Below are positions 51,804 to 63,607 of a stretch of DNA of 64,000 bases, piece after piece. A program made the position numbers and the translations under genes. The notes beneath the pieces were generated by a model, which ran no database searches, had not been told where the DNA came from, and saw nothing but the letters and a program-made list of their open reading frames with translations. Within the stretch, counting starts at the first letter, position 1; every line of letters starts with the position of its first letter. This stretch comes from Phylloscopus collybita (Eukaryota > Chordata > Aves > Passeriformes > Phylloscopidae), in NCBI GenBank assembly GCA_027886175.1, contig JAJNNQ010000075.1, positions 56,233,001 through 56,297,000 of the forward strand, in the 5' to 3' direction.

Positions 51804-52634
51804 AAGCCAATGTTATAAACAACTGAAAGTGATGTGTATTCTTTGATCTGTTTGAAGGATATAGCACTTATCCTGCTGTTGACATAGTGAATGCCATCTT
51901 TTTATCAAAATGTAATTCTTTCAGAAGGATCAGAAATGCAATTATTAATTAAACTCTTTGTTCTCAGATGAGCTGACTTTGCATTTTGTTAAAGCCAATT
52001 TCTTTCTGTGAATATTTACTGCTGGGCTAAGTAAAATCTGAGCAGTTTTTGTTTTGATGCATTTCATCTGTGTGAATACTGGAATTATAAACTTAAAACA
52101 GCATACCAGCAATATATGGGCTATGATGAGAAATATTTCTTTTACTGAACTTTCAAAATTTGAGCTAAGCTATAGATGAATTAATGGTTTCCAATTTAAT
52201 TTCTTTAAATCTTTATATGACTGCAAAGAATTAAACTTACAGGCATTCTTTATAAATAAAAAATGGCCTAGATGGTAGTTCATAATGTGAAAAATATGGC
52301 ATTGTTGTATCTGGAAAGTGATCTAAATTCTACACAGATAATGAAAAATTCTAAAAGAATTTTTTGTGAATACCTATTGGGTTGAAGAATTTTTATAGTG
52401 ATGATGGAGTGCCATGAAGTTAATACTTGCAATCCAGATTGCTGTAGTTTACACTTTTCTCTGTTTCAGACCTGGTGTGCACTATTTGTACTAAGCACGC
52501 CACAGAGTGAATTATCCAAAGTCCATTGATTTTAATGTGTTTTGGTTTGTAAACAAAATTATAGTAATTTCTTGCACATTTTTGAAAAATAATTGTATAA
52601 GGATTTATGTATCTGCTTCTGGATACAGTGTGTA

Positions 52635-52640
52635 AATAAA
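52635..52640 (+). terminator. SOCS6: Likely terminal polyadenylation signal of SOCS6
   Basis: AATAAA within GTGTAAATAAAAATTTCATT is followed about 15-35 bases later by GGTTTGTGGAGTCTTCT, a GT-rich downstream element. This is the best-formed polyA site downstream of the gene. The cleavage position near 52,655-52,660 is inferred. Confidence 0.7.
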
Positions 52641-53004
52641 AATTTCATTCACATAATGGTTTGTGGAGTCTTCTATACATTCATGACATTCTAAAACAAA
52701 AAAAAAATCCTGAGAGACACTGTAAAATTGACTTAAATGTTTTAATTTTAATGGTTACTATTTAAACTATTCTGCATTTTTAACCCTTGCTAGTTGACTT
52801 TCAAAATATTTCTGTATACCAAGTATTTTAATGTCTAGTTTTCAAAACAAGACAAAAAAATGCCAGGATATATCTAGAATATTTTTTGTAAGGTCTGCAT
52901 AAATACTATATTAAGCTAACTTTCTTAAAATTTTAGTGCATTTTTTTTCCATTAAAAAATTATAGAATTCGTAACAAAAGTCTCCATTTCATCCAGATGT
53001 ACCT

Positions 53005-53028
53005 CAAGAGGCAATATATTGCCTCTTG
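53005..53028. repeat. 24-bp perfect palindrome
   Basis: The sequence is CAAGAGGCAATA followed directly by its exact reverse complement TATTGCCTCTTG, with no spacer. It lies about 0.35 kb past the SOCS6 polyA site. It could bind a dimeric factor or extrude as a cruciform. No role is shown. Confidence 0.9.
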
Positions 53029-53562
53029 CCTTTCACGCAACCAAATAGTTTGTATGTAGCTCTAAAATAAAAATATAGGTATTGTGTAGTTCATCATATA
53101 TTCACTTGATGCTGTCGTAGATTCCCTTTAAAAAGAGAGTGAAATTTGAAATCCTGGGAAGTCACATGAATAAAACAGAAGATTGAAGATAAGCAATGTC
53201 TATGTTAAGATACACACAATTGTTCATATGCTTTCATGTAGTTTGGATTTAGATTCACTACTCAAATTCAAGTGAATGCCAGTAGCATTAGGTCTTGGTT
53301 TATAACCAGGTGTGGTGGTGGTGGTGTTTGTTTGGTTTGTTTTTTTTTAAGCAAACAAATTAAAAGTCCAGCCTTGGTAGCAAGTAATTAGTGTTTGTAT
53401 TGTCCACAGTGATACGTACTTTTCTGTTTATTCTGTAGCTTAAGTCCTCAAACAGTAACCAGGAAGAATTCATTGCTTTTGCTGTTTAAGAGAAAAGCAC
53501 ATTCTCCTATTTCCTGCAACTGTGGCTGGTATTGCTTTATATTTCATGCTTTCATTGTGTGG

Positions 53563-53592
53563 TTGTTCCCCTGGGGATTGTTCCCCTGGGGA
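53563..53592. repeat. 15-bp perfect tandem duplication containing TCCCCTGGGGA
   Basis: TTGTTCCCCTGGGGA occurs twice head to tail. Each copy holds the palindrome TCCCCTGGGGA, which resembles TFAP2-type and weakly EBF-type binding sites. Duplication doubles the site. Any binding is an inference. Confidence 0.9.
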
Positions 53593-54290
53593 ATCTTGCA
53601 GGGGTTTCCTTACTAGGTCTGCAGGATGTTCTTCTTTATGTTTGTTCTATTCGCTCTAGAAATTTGGTGAAAAATAAACTTACCCTCAAGTGTTTCTGTG
53701 GTAAGTGGTGAAAGGTGAGTAAGAAGTAATTTTTCAGCCACCTGTAAAATTCACATGATCCAAACAGACTGAGCTGGATTTTTTTTATATAATCAAGATG
53801 CCTACAGTACTATTTCTACCCCACATTCAATCTTCATAGTCGGGGTAGAAGAGAAAGAATGAGACACTGCCTGATGCAGAAATCTTGCTATATGTCTAAT
53901 GCAACCATGGGACCAAAGCAGGCCTGGGCAGCTGGGGGCTGAATTAAGTCACCTTCTGCAATTAAGACCTCAAAATGTATAGAGCTGCAAGATCTAGTGG
54001 AAGTCCTTGATACTTAGGAAACAATATTCTGTTACTTTCCCCCAGCACATGCAATTTGCTTGCAGTCCATCTTTTTGGTTTGGTTTTTTTGTTTTTTTAC
54101 TTTTCAAAGGGTAAGGTTCAGCCATTTTTGGCATCTTTTGCACCATTAGTATGCACTTTGATTTTTTTTCTGATAATGTAGTAACTGTTGGTTCCTGTCA
54201 ATGCCATGTGAAGTAGGAATAGGATATTGTAGGAAGTGGAGACCATTGGCTATTCTTTAGGCTTTGAGGAATGACTTAGAAATAGGAGTT

Positions 54291-54328
54291 GTTGAACTAA
54301 GACTCTCAGGACAAAGTCTTAGTTCAAC
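54291..54328. repeat. Perfect 14-bp inverted repeat next to CR1
   Basis: GTTGAACTAAGACT (54,291-54,304) and AGTCTTAGTTCAAC (54,315-54,328) are exact reverse complements around a 10-base loop. The right arm ends two bases before the CR1 3' terminus at 54,331. Confidence 0.9.
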
Positions 54329-54330
54329 TT

Positions 54331-54742
54331 CATAGAATGGCTTGGAGTTGGAAGGGACTTAAGAGATTGTCTAGTTCAACACCCTTGCCATGGGGGAGAC
54401 ACCTTCCCCTAGACCAGTTTGCTCAAAACCCCATCCAACCTGGCCTTGAACATTTTCAGGGATGGGACATCCACAGCTTCTCTGAGCAACAGGTTCCAGT
54501 GCCTTGCCACCCTCAAAGGAAGAAAATTCTTCCTAATAATTAATCTAAACCTACTTTCCTTCAGTTTAATGCCATTCCTCTTCATCCCCTCACTACATAC
54601 CCTGGTAAAAACTCTCCCGGCCTTTCTGTTAGGCTCCCTTTAGGTACTGGAAGGTCAAAATTAGGTCAGTCTTCTCCAAGCTGAACAGTCTCAATTCTCT
54701 TATTCTTTCCTCATAGGAGAGATGCTCCAGCCTTTTGTAAAA
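54331..54742 (-). mobile_element. CR1 LINE 3' fragment
   Basis: The segment opens CATAGAATGGCTTGGAGTTG, then GAAGGGACTT, the reverse complement of a CR1 3' end. It continues through the conserved blocks for 'CATCCAACCTGGCCTTGAAC', 'GGGATGGGACATCCACAG' and 'TCCAAGCTGAACAGTCTC'. It covers the last roughly 410 bp of a CR1 on the minus strand and is 5'-truncated near 54,742. It keeps more of the consensus pattern than the other two copies, which suggests it is somewhat younger; that ranking is by eye. Confidence 0.93.
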
Positions 54743-57297
54743 TAGGTAGGGCATCTATTATCATGTGATCATTATTGTATCTATTTCTTAATTCACAAGG
54801 CTTTTCAGTTATACACCTTTCAACTAAGGAAGAAAGGAAAACAACTTGAATTTCTTAAACTGTACTGGGTGTTTCTGTGTTTCACCACACCACATGAACC
54901 AAGGAGCTATCTGGGCTGAAGAGATTTTTGGCAGTGCTGCTTCCCAATAAAATACTTTCCTTTTTCTTCTGCCCCAGCTCTCTGGAGGAGAAGCTGTCTT
55001 GTTCAGTTTCTGGTTGGAGTTTTTGTTGTTCAAAAGGGTTTTTTTATGTTTTCTCTGAAAAGCATACTTTACTCCTTTCTAGAGCATACTTTGCTTTCTT
55101 CCTTGGCTGTCTGTCCTGTATCACTCTGAGAAGAAAATAAATCTGTGAATGTTCTAGCCTTCCTCAAATCTGGTCTTTTCTGAAGCAAAGCTCTTTCAAA
55201 AGTCCTATTTTGAGGCTAATGGAAAAGTTACCTGAACTGTTTTGGTGAAGCAGTGTTATCTGTCAGTCCAATGATGCTGAAATCTCTAAAAGTTTCAGTT
55301 TCAAGACTTCACTGTACAACAAATAAAAATAGTTCTTGTAAGCATGAAGTTTGGAAATGCAATGTTCTGAGAAACTCCTGTCTTTCTAGGCTACAGTAAG
55401 GTAGGAAATAACAAAGCACAGGTCCATGGCAGACTTGTTCCTTTTTGTCACTCATCTGTGACAATCAATTAATTTAAAGTTTTCTAACTTCCTCTTATGT
55501 TTTCTTTCTCTTCCCATATTTTTCCAGTTTCAGTGGATAAATCCAAATTGAAAAATTATAGAATGATGGAAATTGTTACTATTGCTGTATTTTCAGGGAG
55601 ATTTTTTTTTCCCCTCTGGTTACAGGTTGTTATATAAACTTCAATATTGACATCATTAACATCTCCATATCAGTTAACTGTTAGGATGTGTTCATCAAAG
55701 AATTGTGCACTCATGTAGGTTAATATAATACTGAAAGTGAAGATAACCTCACTGTCATCTTTTGGTACTTAATTTACTGTATATCCAAGTTTCTTATGAA
55801 GATAATTTATTGCTTAGAATGAGAGCCATAGCCTCTCATAATTAGATCATTACCTTTTCTCCAATAGTGGTATTTGGGGGAAGAAAATCCTTACATGTAA
55901 AAAAAAAAAGTTGGTGCTGTCAAATCTTCAAATTAACATTGACTTCAATAAATTTTCAAGTTTAATTAATTTTAAATGGAATCCTAGAGCAGTTTTCTGT
56001 GGATAGCCAAGAAGCAGAATGTTAGCCTGAAAGAGTTGTTTCAGAAACAGTAATTGCTGTTGTAATCATTAAAGGCTAATTGTCTCAGCATCTGGTAATG
56101 TATGAATTTAATATATGATTCTAATGTAATAAAAGGACTAACAACTGTAATACATACAAGAAAGAACTAAATATTTCTTTCATTGATGTTACCCTACTGG
56201 ACTTCTGAGATGATCTGGTAACTTCCTAAGATCAGCTAACCTCATTGTTCAATGGCAAAACCACGTCTGTCTCAAGAGAATGAAGAAATTCCTGCCTCAA
56301 ACTACCCCAAAATCCCAATTTATTTTATACATGACCACTGTGCACAACTGTGAATGAAAAAGGATCGTGAAAGAACTACAACAAAATAATAAACCCTTGA
56401 GATTTGTTCATATATAGCTAATCTTGTTCCGTGTCATATACTACATACAATTAGATCAGTGCTCAAGAGAAGTCTTAGGGTGTATTTGTTAAATATACAC
56501 ATGATGGTGTCATTTAAAAGAGAGATATTTTGAAAATAGAAGCAATTTTAATGACCCTGAGAAAAGCATACAACACACTTAAAAAATTGTTTTAGGTAAC
56601 TTTCAGTGAATTTGTTGTTCTTCCAAGTATCAGTTTCAATTTTATTCAACAGAGACTGACATTTGGATATCATGCCTCCTAGGTAATACACAAATTACTT
56701 GACTACTTTATATAAATTTACTTATATCAGAAGTAAACTTCTGATGGTACCTAAGAGGGGTTTTTGTGGAGGTAGAGGTAGACTTTTTTCCAGTGTTGTC
56801 AACTCTGCAGTTTCAGGAAGGTTAAAGATATATTTGGCACAAGCTGAGATGGGGAACTGCTTGGTTTCATAGACATCAGCTTTTCTTAAAATTTAGGTAG
56901 TGTGTTCAGTCATTGGAAGGTTATTGTCCTTGTAAAACTGTCAATCTTTTATAGTGTAGAATATGTGATGTACAATGCAATGCAAGGGAACAAAACAGTT
57001 GTAAAAATAATACCTTTGAGCTCTAGAATAAAAATTTGAAGAAAAATTATAGTTTGCTTTTAAAACAGAGATTGTAGTGTTATGTATTTTTGTTTTCTGT
57101 CATAAAATACAGGTTTGAAGAAAATCTACTTGAAGATTAACAGTGTTTTAAAAATGGTGATTTTTTTTTTAAGGAAGAATTATGCCTTACAACGCACTTC
57201 TTCATACGTATCTCCCTACCTACCTTAGGGCATACCAGTGTGCAGAGACAGTAGTTCTCTTCAGCACTGTGACTCTGTTCTCCTCCCCACAACTTAC

Positions 57298-57411
57298 CCG
57301 CCCTGATCATGTACAGCTTGATCTCTCTTGTAGCTTCAATCACTTGTTTTGCTGCCGTTTCCCCCAGCTGCCCTAGCAGCATCTCTGACATGCTCGTTGT
57401 GTGGGATCTTC
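57298..57411 (-). other. Speculative minus-strand exon, 38 codons' length
   Basis: On the minus strand an AG at 57,413-57,412 precedes 114 bases open in one frame, and a consensus donor GTAAGT (57,297-57,292) follows exactly. The open frame reads in part MSEMLLGQLGETAAKQVIEA, then TREIKLYMIRAG. It is amphipathic-helix-like and of normal composition, unlike the low-complexity chance frames nearby. Both ends fall in phase 1, so the exon is symmetric. The polypyrimidine tract before the acceptor is weak and I do not recognise the protein. It could be an exon of an unknown gene or lncRNA, or chance. Confidence 0.2.
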
Positions 57412-58401
57412 CTATTAAAACTTGCAATGTGACTTCAGGATAGCCTCTGTCCCTTCATATGGCAGAGAGGAGGAAGCACAGCACAAACATCATACATTTG
57501 ACTGGTGTTGTCCATGCTATCAGCTGCTCCTGGGTTTGTGCAGCCCTGGGAAGGGGCTCCAGGCGAGGCTGCTGCCTTAAATCCTTGTCGGCTTTCAGCA
57601 ACGTGGTAATGGTTGTTGCTTGACAACCTGAAGGAAGTTATCCTAAAGTTAAAACAGATGAACTATTAGCTTCTAGAGGTCTCTGTAGAAAACTTCCACA
57701 ATTAATGCTTAAGGCTTTTGACAGTCTAAAACAAACATTATCAAGGGTTGTCATAACAAGAAGAGGAATAATATATAAGAGAAGTGAGCTTCCATTTATC
57801 ACCTGTGCTGCTGATCACAATTTACTTGCCCTGAGTTATGTCCTGCAACTACTCAGGGTCACCACAGCCAGCCCACTGTGGATGTAATGTGCAGGTTGCT
57901 GGCCAAGGACAGAGGAATTTTTTGGCTGATGAACTGTGTGTGAGCTGGGAACAAAACAAGGTCTAGCGGGGGGAAAGGAAAGCTAGGAGGAAGAGGTACA
58001 AAAGAAAGGAGTATGTGCTTCATACAGCTGGTCTTGAGGTGTGAAGCTCCTTTTCATGGGCCTTTTTAGGGGCTGAGAATGTGTGTGGGCAAGAACATGG
58101 TAAGTTCATGTTAGAAATACTTGTGTTGTTTTTCTAAATGCAATGATGGCACAGGATGGCTAGGAGGGCATCTGAAGGGGCAGATTGTTTATACAAGGCA
58201 AGACTAAATCCCTGTAATTTAATGTTAATCTTTACCTAAGATATCTCCAACCCCTCTAGTAGTATTTCTTCTCATTTTTACTTGCTTTTATTTACTTTTT
58301 CTTCCTGTGCTGGTCATCTTTTCAAGAACTGGCTTCTAACTGGACAAACTTAATGCTGGGCTGTGAGGGTCTGTAGTCTGACTGTACACCTGGGCTTATG
58401 T

Positions 58402-58495
58402 TTTTACATTGGGTAATGTTGAAATTTACATTGAAATTTAAATTGAAATTTTACATTGGATAATATTGAAATTTATACTGAAATTTACAATTTAC
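58402..58495. repeat. Imperfect tandem duplication, 47-bp period
   Basis: A unit beginning TTTTACATTGGGTAATGTTG recurs at 58,449 as TTTTACATTGGATAATATTG. About 35 of the first 40 bases match. Each unit is itself built from degenerate TTGAAATTTACA steps. It is a decayed minisatellite. Confidence 0.85.
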
Positions 58496-61400
58496 ATTGT
58501 AAATCTTGAAATATTGTCTAAGGATTCTTGTTTCTATGTTTTGAGGTTAGCAGGAATTTCAAGGATGAGTGTCTTCTTGATCATTGTGGAAAGTGTTACA
58601 TTTTTTTTTGTTTTATGTTAAGGAGATATTAAACAGAACAGTAAACAATTTGGCCATTGCAAGGCAAAGGATTGTCCCCAACTGGAGCATCTAACAGATT
58701 TTTCATGAAGCTCTTCTGTACTTTTTTTACTGCAAAGCCAGTGTTAAAATTAATTCAAGATCTGCTTCAGATTCATTCTAGCACTGAAAGCTTTGGAAAA
58801 TATCATATCTGAGAGAGACATTTTATTTGAACCAGCATAGAATCTGTGTAGTATAAATATTTCAGCACACAAGAAGAAGAAGAGCAAATCTGAAATTGCG
58901 TTCTTTCTACTGTGTTTGCCAAAGCATAAGCATATTTAACTGCACAGAAAACTCTGGTAGAAATATCTGTGTATCAGTTAGTATCAGAAAAAAATCTGAC
59001 CTGCTTATCCTTAAAATTGATTTGAAACATAATGACATTTATTTCATGTTTTCTATGTTTTATATAATATATAATATTTTAATTCTTACATTGGAGGTTG
59101 GTTTAAGTGGCTGAGGTGATGAAATAGCTAGGGAGAAATGAAATAAAGGGGGAAGGGAATGAGGAAAACACCTTTCATTTTCTATTTTTATATGCAAGTG
59201 AAAAAGAGAAGAAATACTACTAGAGGAGTTGGAGACATCTTGAGTAAAGATTAACACTACATTACAGGGATTTAGTATTTTTTATTTTTTCAGTGTGTGT
59301 GTGGTGAGTTTGGTCATGTCGCCCCTGTACATAGTGTCTGAGCTTCATAATTTGCCACCTGTAAATATTTCTTCTCAAAGGCATTTTGCAGCTTGCTTTC
59401 AGAGAGTTTCAGAGATTATGTTTTCAAAGACCTATCAGAAAATAGCTTTGTTGTTTTGATTATTTTCTCTTCAAGATTATATTGCTGTAGAAGGAAAATA
59501 GAGAAGTCTAATTTTTTTTGTCCTGAATAGTCTTGGAAAAGATCAAATGCTCAGCTAATGAATAGATTAGTGCTTTTTCTCATTGCTTTATGAGTCTCAG
59601 ATATTTCCCAATGGAAATATATAAATAGATTTTGATAACGAACAAAGGGAAGACATATTTTATTCTAAAAGTACTAATGCTGAAGGGCATGTCAAATACT
59701 GCAGGGTTTTTATTTTCTCGAGGAGAAAAACTGAAAATCACCAAGGATTTTGACCAAAGATTTTTTTTTTTTTTAAGTGGTGGGAAGTAATTAAAAGTAG
59801 TAAGCACAGAATGAATGATTTCCAAATTCTAAAAGGGTATTAGAAAAATCTGAAGCACTGGGAGTTACAAGAAAATCTAGAGCCTCATGCATATAGAACC
59901 ATAAATGCCTGTGCATCACCTCTTCCTTTTCAAGGTCAAGGAAAAGGAAAATGTTAGGAGCTGAGCTAGTCAATAGTACTGCAAGAAGAAAAATAATGTA
60001 TCTTTATATAATAAAAGAAGTAATTTTTATTACCTTTTTTTCCTAATCTCAAGTTCTAATTTGAGAGGGTGGATATTATGAAAATGTGGCAATCAACTGA
60101 AATTCTTGCCTTTCTCTAAGAATCTGTTGGGACCAGATGCTTATGCTTTTACTAGAAGGTGCTAGTCAGTGTTTCATTTTAAACAGAAATTATATTGCAG
60201 AGCTGTGGAATTACAAAAGAAATTATGGATGAGCACAATTCTCCTCAGAAGACCTTTTACAAGTTTCAAATCTTAGACTTACAAACACATATTAAATAAT
60301 CATGAGGCGGTTGACATGCATCTTGGGAAGATGTCAAGAAGTAAAAGCCTTCATATAAGATAGAGAGGTGATATATTATTAAAATCTCATCTATCTTTAG
60401 CAGTAAGATAGTATAGTATTATATCCTCATATATTCTTAATAGTAATGCATGTTTTATTGTGGAACTATATTTGAACAACTTCTAAGCCAAACTGAAGCT
60501 TGTCCATGCCTCACACAGATCCTATTTAAATCTCTTTTTCAAACCTACTGTTTCTTTTCTTAGGCACATGGTAATATTAATACAGAAAATATTTTATAAC
60601 CTCATAACTTTTATTACCTTTGTCTTGTTATTATACATCTCACAATTCTCTTAAATGCAGTTATTTACAGGCATAAAGCAGAAAAGTTTAAAAATCAGGA
60701 CAGAAAAAGAGGCTGATTTTCTTCCTGTTAGTGAACTACTGTACTGTTTTTCTCTCCGCTTCCAAGAAAGGTTACAACACCTGGTGTGTCTCTGTTGCCT
60801 AGCAGAGGGTTTAATGTAGGTACCAACAGCCACTTATGTCTTTCTTTTTAAAAAATTTGGTCACAGCACTGTTCATTTCTACAACTTGTCCTTCTGAAAT
60901 GGTACAAGAAGAGGAAAACTGTTATGAACTTTGCTCCTTCTGAGCAAAAAGATGGTTCTATGGCACAGTCAAGGATCTACCAGGAAAAAGGGGAGAAGAG
61001 AACCTCTTCATGATAGAATCATAATTTTTCTAAGCTTATTTGTAGGAAAAAAAAAATCCGAACCAAACTCAGCAACCCTCAAAGTGATGAGGTTTCACAT
61101 TTTTCTTCCTATTTTGTATGCAGTTATATGTCTGTTTTTAAACTTAATGCTAATTTTGGCTGAGCTGACACATATGTGACCCTGCACCAGTTGTTTAATT
61201 TCCCTGAGCCTCACTAAGCTTGGCAGAACAACCAGACAAGAACATGACACCACTGGATGAAACAGATGGAAAAGGAAAATAAATTTTACACAAAGCACTA
61301 TGTTTTGAGATGAGTTATTTGAGGGGAGAATATGAAGCAAGCAAGGGGCTGGATGAGACTCCAAAGAGATCATCAAAACTATCCAGGTAAGTCAATCTAC

Positions 61401-61720
61401 TCAAAGGAATAATCCCACTGAGTTTTTGACCTGAAGTGCAACCTGTCCATCCATCTGTGTGCATGCATGGTTGTGCACATTCATTCCTGTGTGGGAGAGG
61501 ATGCTGGAGAAGTTCAGACAGGTCAAAGGAGCATTTAAGACCTTGTGATTACAGTTGTGATTTGCTCTCATGCCATCATAAGCAACATGATAACATGCAG
61601 ACAAATGTTCGCTTCGCATGGAAATTTCTGTAATTGCCTATGCATGAATAGCTTGAAAGGGTAAATAAATAGCTTAAAAGTTAAATAAAGTACATTTCTG
61701 TGTTGCATGTACCTTGTGGA

Positions 61721-61862
61721 GTTTTCTTTGTTTTGTTCTGTTTTTTATTTGGTTTGGGGGTTTTGGTGGGGTTTTTTTTGTGTGTGGTTTTTTTTTTGGT
61801 GTTTGTTTTTTGTTTGGTTTTTTTTTTGTGGTTTTGTTTTTTTTTTTGGTTTAGTGTTTTTC
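61721..61862. repeat. T/GT-rich low-complexity tract
   Basis: About 140 bases of almost pure T and G include GGTGTTTGTTTTTTG and TTTTTTTTGTGGTTTTGTTT steps, which also occur in the SOCS6 3'UTR tract at 51.7 kb. The complementary strand is A/C only. The origin is unknown. Confidence 0.85.
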
Positions 61863-63538
61863 TAAGCTGCAAAGGATCTCTCTTGTGTTAAGTGACTCAG
61901 GGCAAGAAACTGCATCTGGAGAAGGAAGGAGGGTAGCTTACTACTGAAATTAAAGTTTTGGCTAAATGATATGAAATGCATATTGCTTAAAAGATGACTC
62001 CTAGAACTCAGGAAACTAGGCAACTTTTTCTGGTTTTCCTTGTAAACTAAATTATTGAATAAGTATCTTTGGGGCCTGTGTTTCTTATTATGACTTGAGG
62101 AAAAAGGTATTAATGACTTAATGAATGACTGCTGGCTGAGACATACTTTTTTTTTTTCTTTTTTTTCCTCCATTCTATAAACACAATTAAAACAAATTTG
62201 ATCCAAAAATATAGACAAGTAGTTCCACTTTCTGGCTAGAAGATCAGGACCAATTCATATAATGACAAATGTTCTTGTGACAAACTACAAATTGCTTTAA
62301 AGACAGTGTAAGATGACGAACATTGATGGGGCACTGCAGAGTTCAGAAGCTGTTGTTAGTCACTATTTTGGGGGCAATTACATTTCTGTGGGTGTCAATA
62401 GTAACTCATCTGTTCTATTGAAGGGAGAAATTTGTTCAGCCACAGGCATCAAGCTGTAATGGATATACTTCTAGGAAATTATTCAAGCCAAGAGTTTGTG
62501 CCAACTTAACAGAAGTGCTAATTTGTCAGACCATATGAGAAACTACTTGTGTCTGTGTAGTGAGGGGTTTTTATCAAATAATATTCCAATGCCAATAGAT
62601 ATTGACTTGTTCTAGGGGACCTGAACTTTAAATATCAAATTATCCTTTTCTTCATATTGCTAGGCTAACTTGTCTCTTAGGTTCTGTCAACAATGATTTC
62701 TCTAAGTATGTTGATAATTATTTTAGTGATGTGGAGGTGAAAAGTAAAGCAATAAACAATGTACTCATTTGTGTATTTTAAAGTATGAAATTTATGTTTA
62801 TCATTTTAGCTTTTCCAGATTGCTGACCAGAAGAAATCAAAAGTGGTCAAACCCCATAAAAGTATGAGACAGCCTTGTCCCTAATTAGAAGTTACAAAGT
62901 TTCTGATGGTACAGTCAGTAAAGGAGAAATAGTTTAGAGATCTGTAGCTGAATTCATTACTTCACCATTTCATAAATTTTGTATGTTCTTGAAAAGCAAT
63001 AGAGAAAAGAATCCATTCACATTGAAATCAAAAGCATGGTTGCCTTCAGAGGTGTTAGAATGTCACTGAGAATTTTTTCAAATTTCACCTTACAGTCTAT
63101 TTTATTTTTTATGTAATTTAGCATCTGGAATATGTCTGCAAAGAGGCAGTATCTATGGGCTGGTACTTGGAAAGATTATCAGATCACTATTGATCAGTAG
63201 ATACATGGACTCACTCTTCAAATTTGAAACCAAACTATTCATATATAATGTCCTCCAATGGATGTCAGTAATTTACGTATCTGTGGAGTGCTCTATGCAC
63301 TCTTTGTAGGGAACCAAGAGATATCTCTGTTCAACAGCATGTCATTGCTTTATTTATGTATCTAGATGTTTATTTTATTTTAGAAACATGATCAAAAATT
63401 ACAGCTCTGTTTTCTGGTTCTTTGATGAAGGTGATACAAGAATTCCTTCAATGCTAGGAGAAGTTACACACCAGTGGGCCTGCTTTGTGAAGCCATCCAA
63501 CAGTTGGCCAAGTACTGATTCCAGAGGTTAGGATGTTA

Positions 63539-63607
63539 ACGATAATATTAATAATATTTTAAATATTATTTTAAATTTTAAATAAATATTTTAAATAATA
63601 TTTTAAA
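63539..63607. repeat. AT-only repetitive tract
   Basis: About 70 bases of A and T only, built from repeated and self-complementary AATATTTTAAAT-like steps that can fold on themselves. It is simple AT-rich satellite-like sequence. Confidence 0.85.

Larger units (their letters stand above)
48259..52660 (+). other. SOCS6: SOCS6 3'UTR (about 4.4 kb)
   Basis: AT-rich sequence continues after the TGA with no further coding potential. It has many ATTTA-type and U-rich stretches and several AATAAA hexamers (for example near 50,155, 51,034, 51,356, 51,414, 51,551 and 52,252), so shorter isoforms are possible. The end is placed near 52,660, just past the last well-placed signal with a GT-rich downstream element. 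Long 3'UTRs are known for SOCS6 mRNAs in other vertebrates. A GU-rich low-complexity tract at 51.67-51.80 kb would be inside the full-length form. Confidence 0.75.

Noticed and set aside
51570..51867. Open frames over the T/GT-rich tract in the SOCS6 3'UTR
   Set aside because: They encode only Phe/Val/Leu/Trp or Lys/Asn/Thr strings that follow from the low-complexity DNA.
54337..54643. Plus-strand open frames at 54.3-54.6 kb
   Set aside because: They lie antisense to a CR1 3' fragment and have no coding meaning.
57601..57628. RFX-like X-box around GGTTGTTGCTTGACAACC
   Set aside because: The half-sites are imperfect and the spacing is not the consensus. One weak motif in intergenic DNA is not evidence of a site.
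61681..61891. Open frames over the GT-rich tract at 61.7 kb
   Set aside because: Composition is dictated by the simple repeat, with no protein-like sequence.
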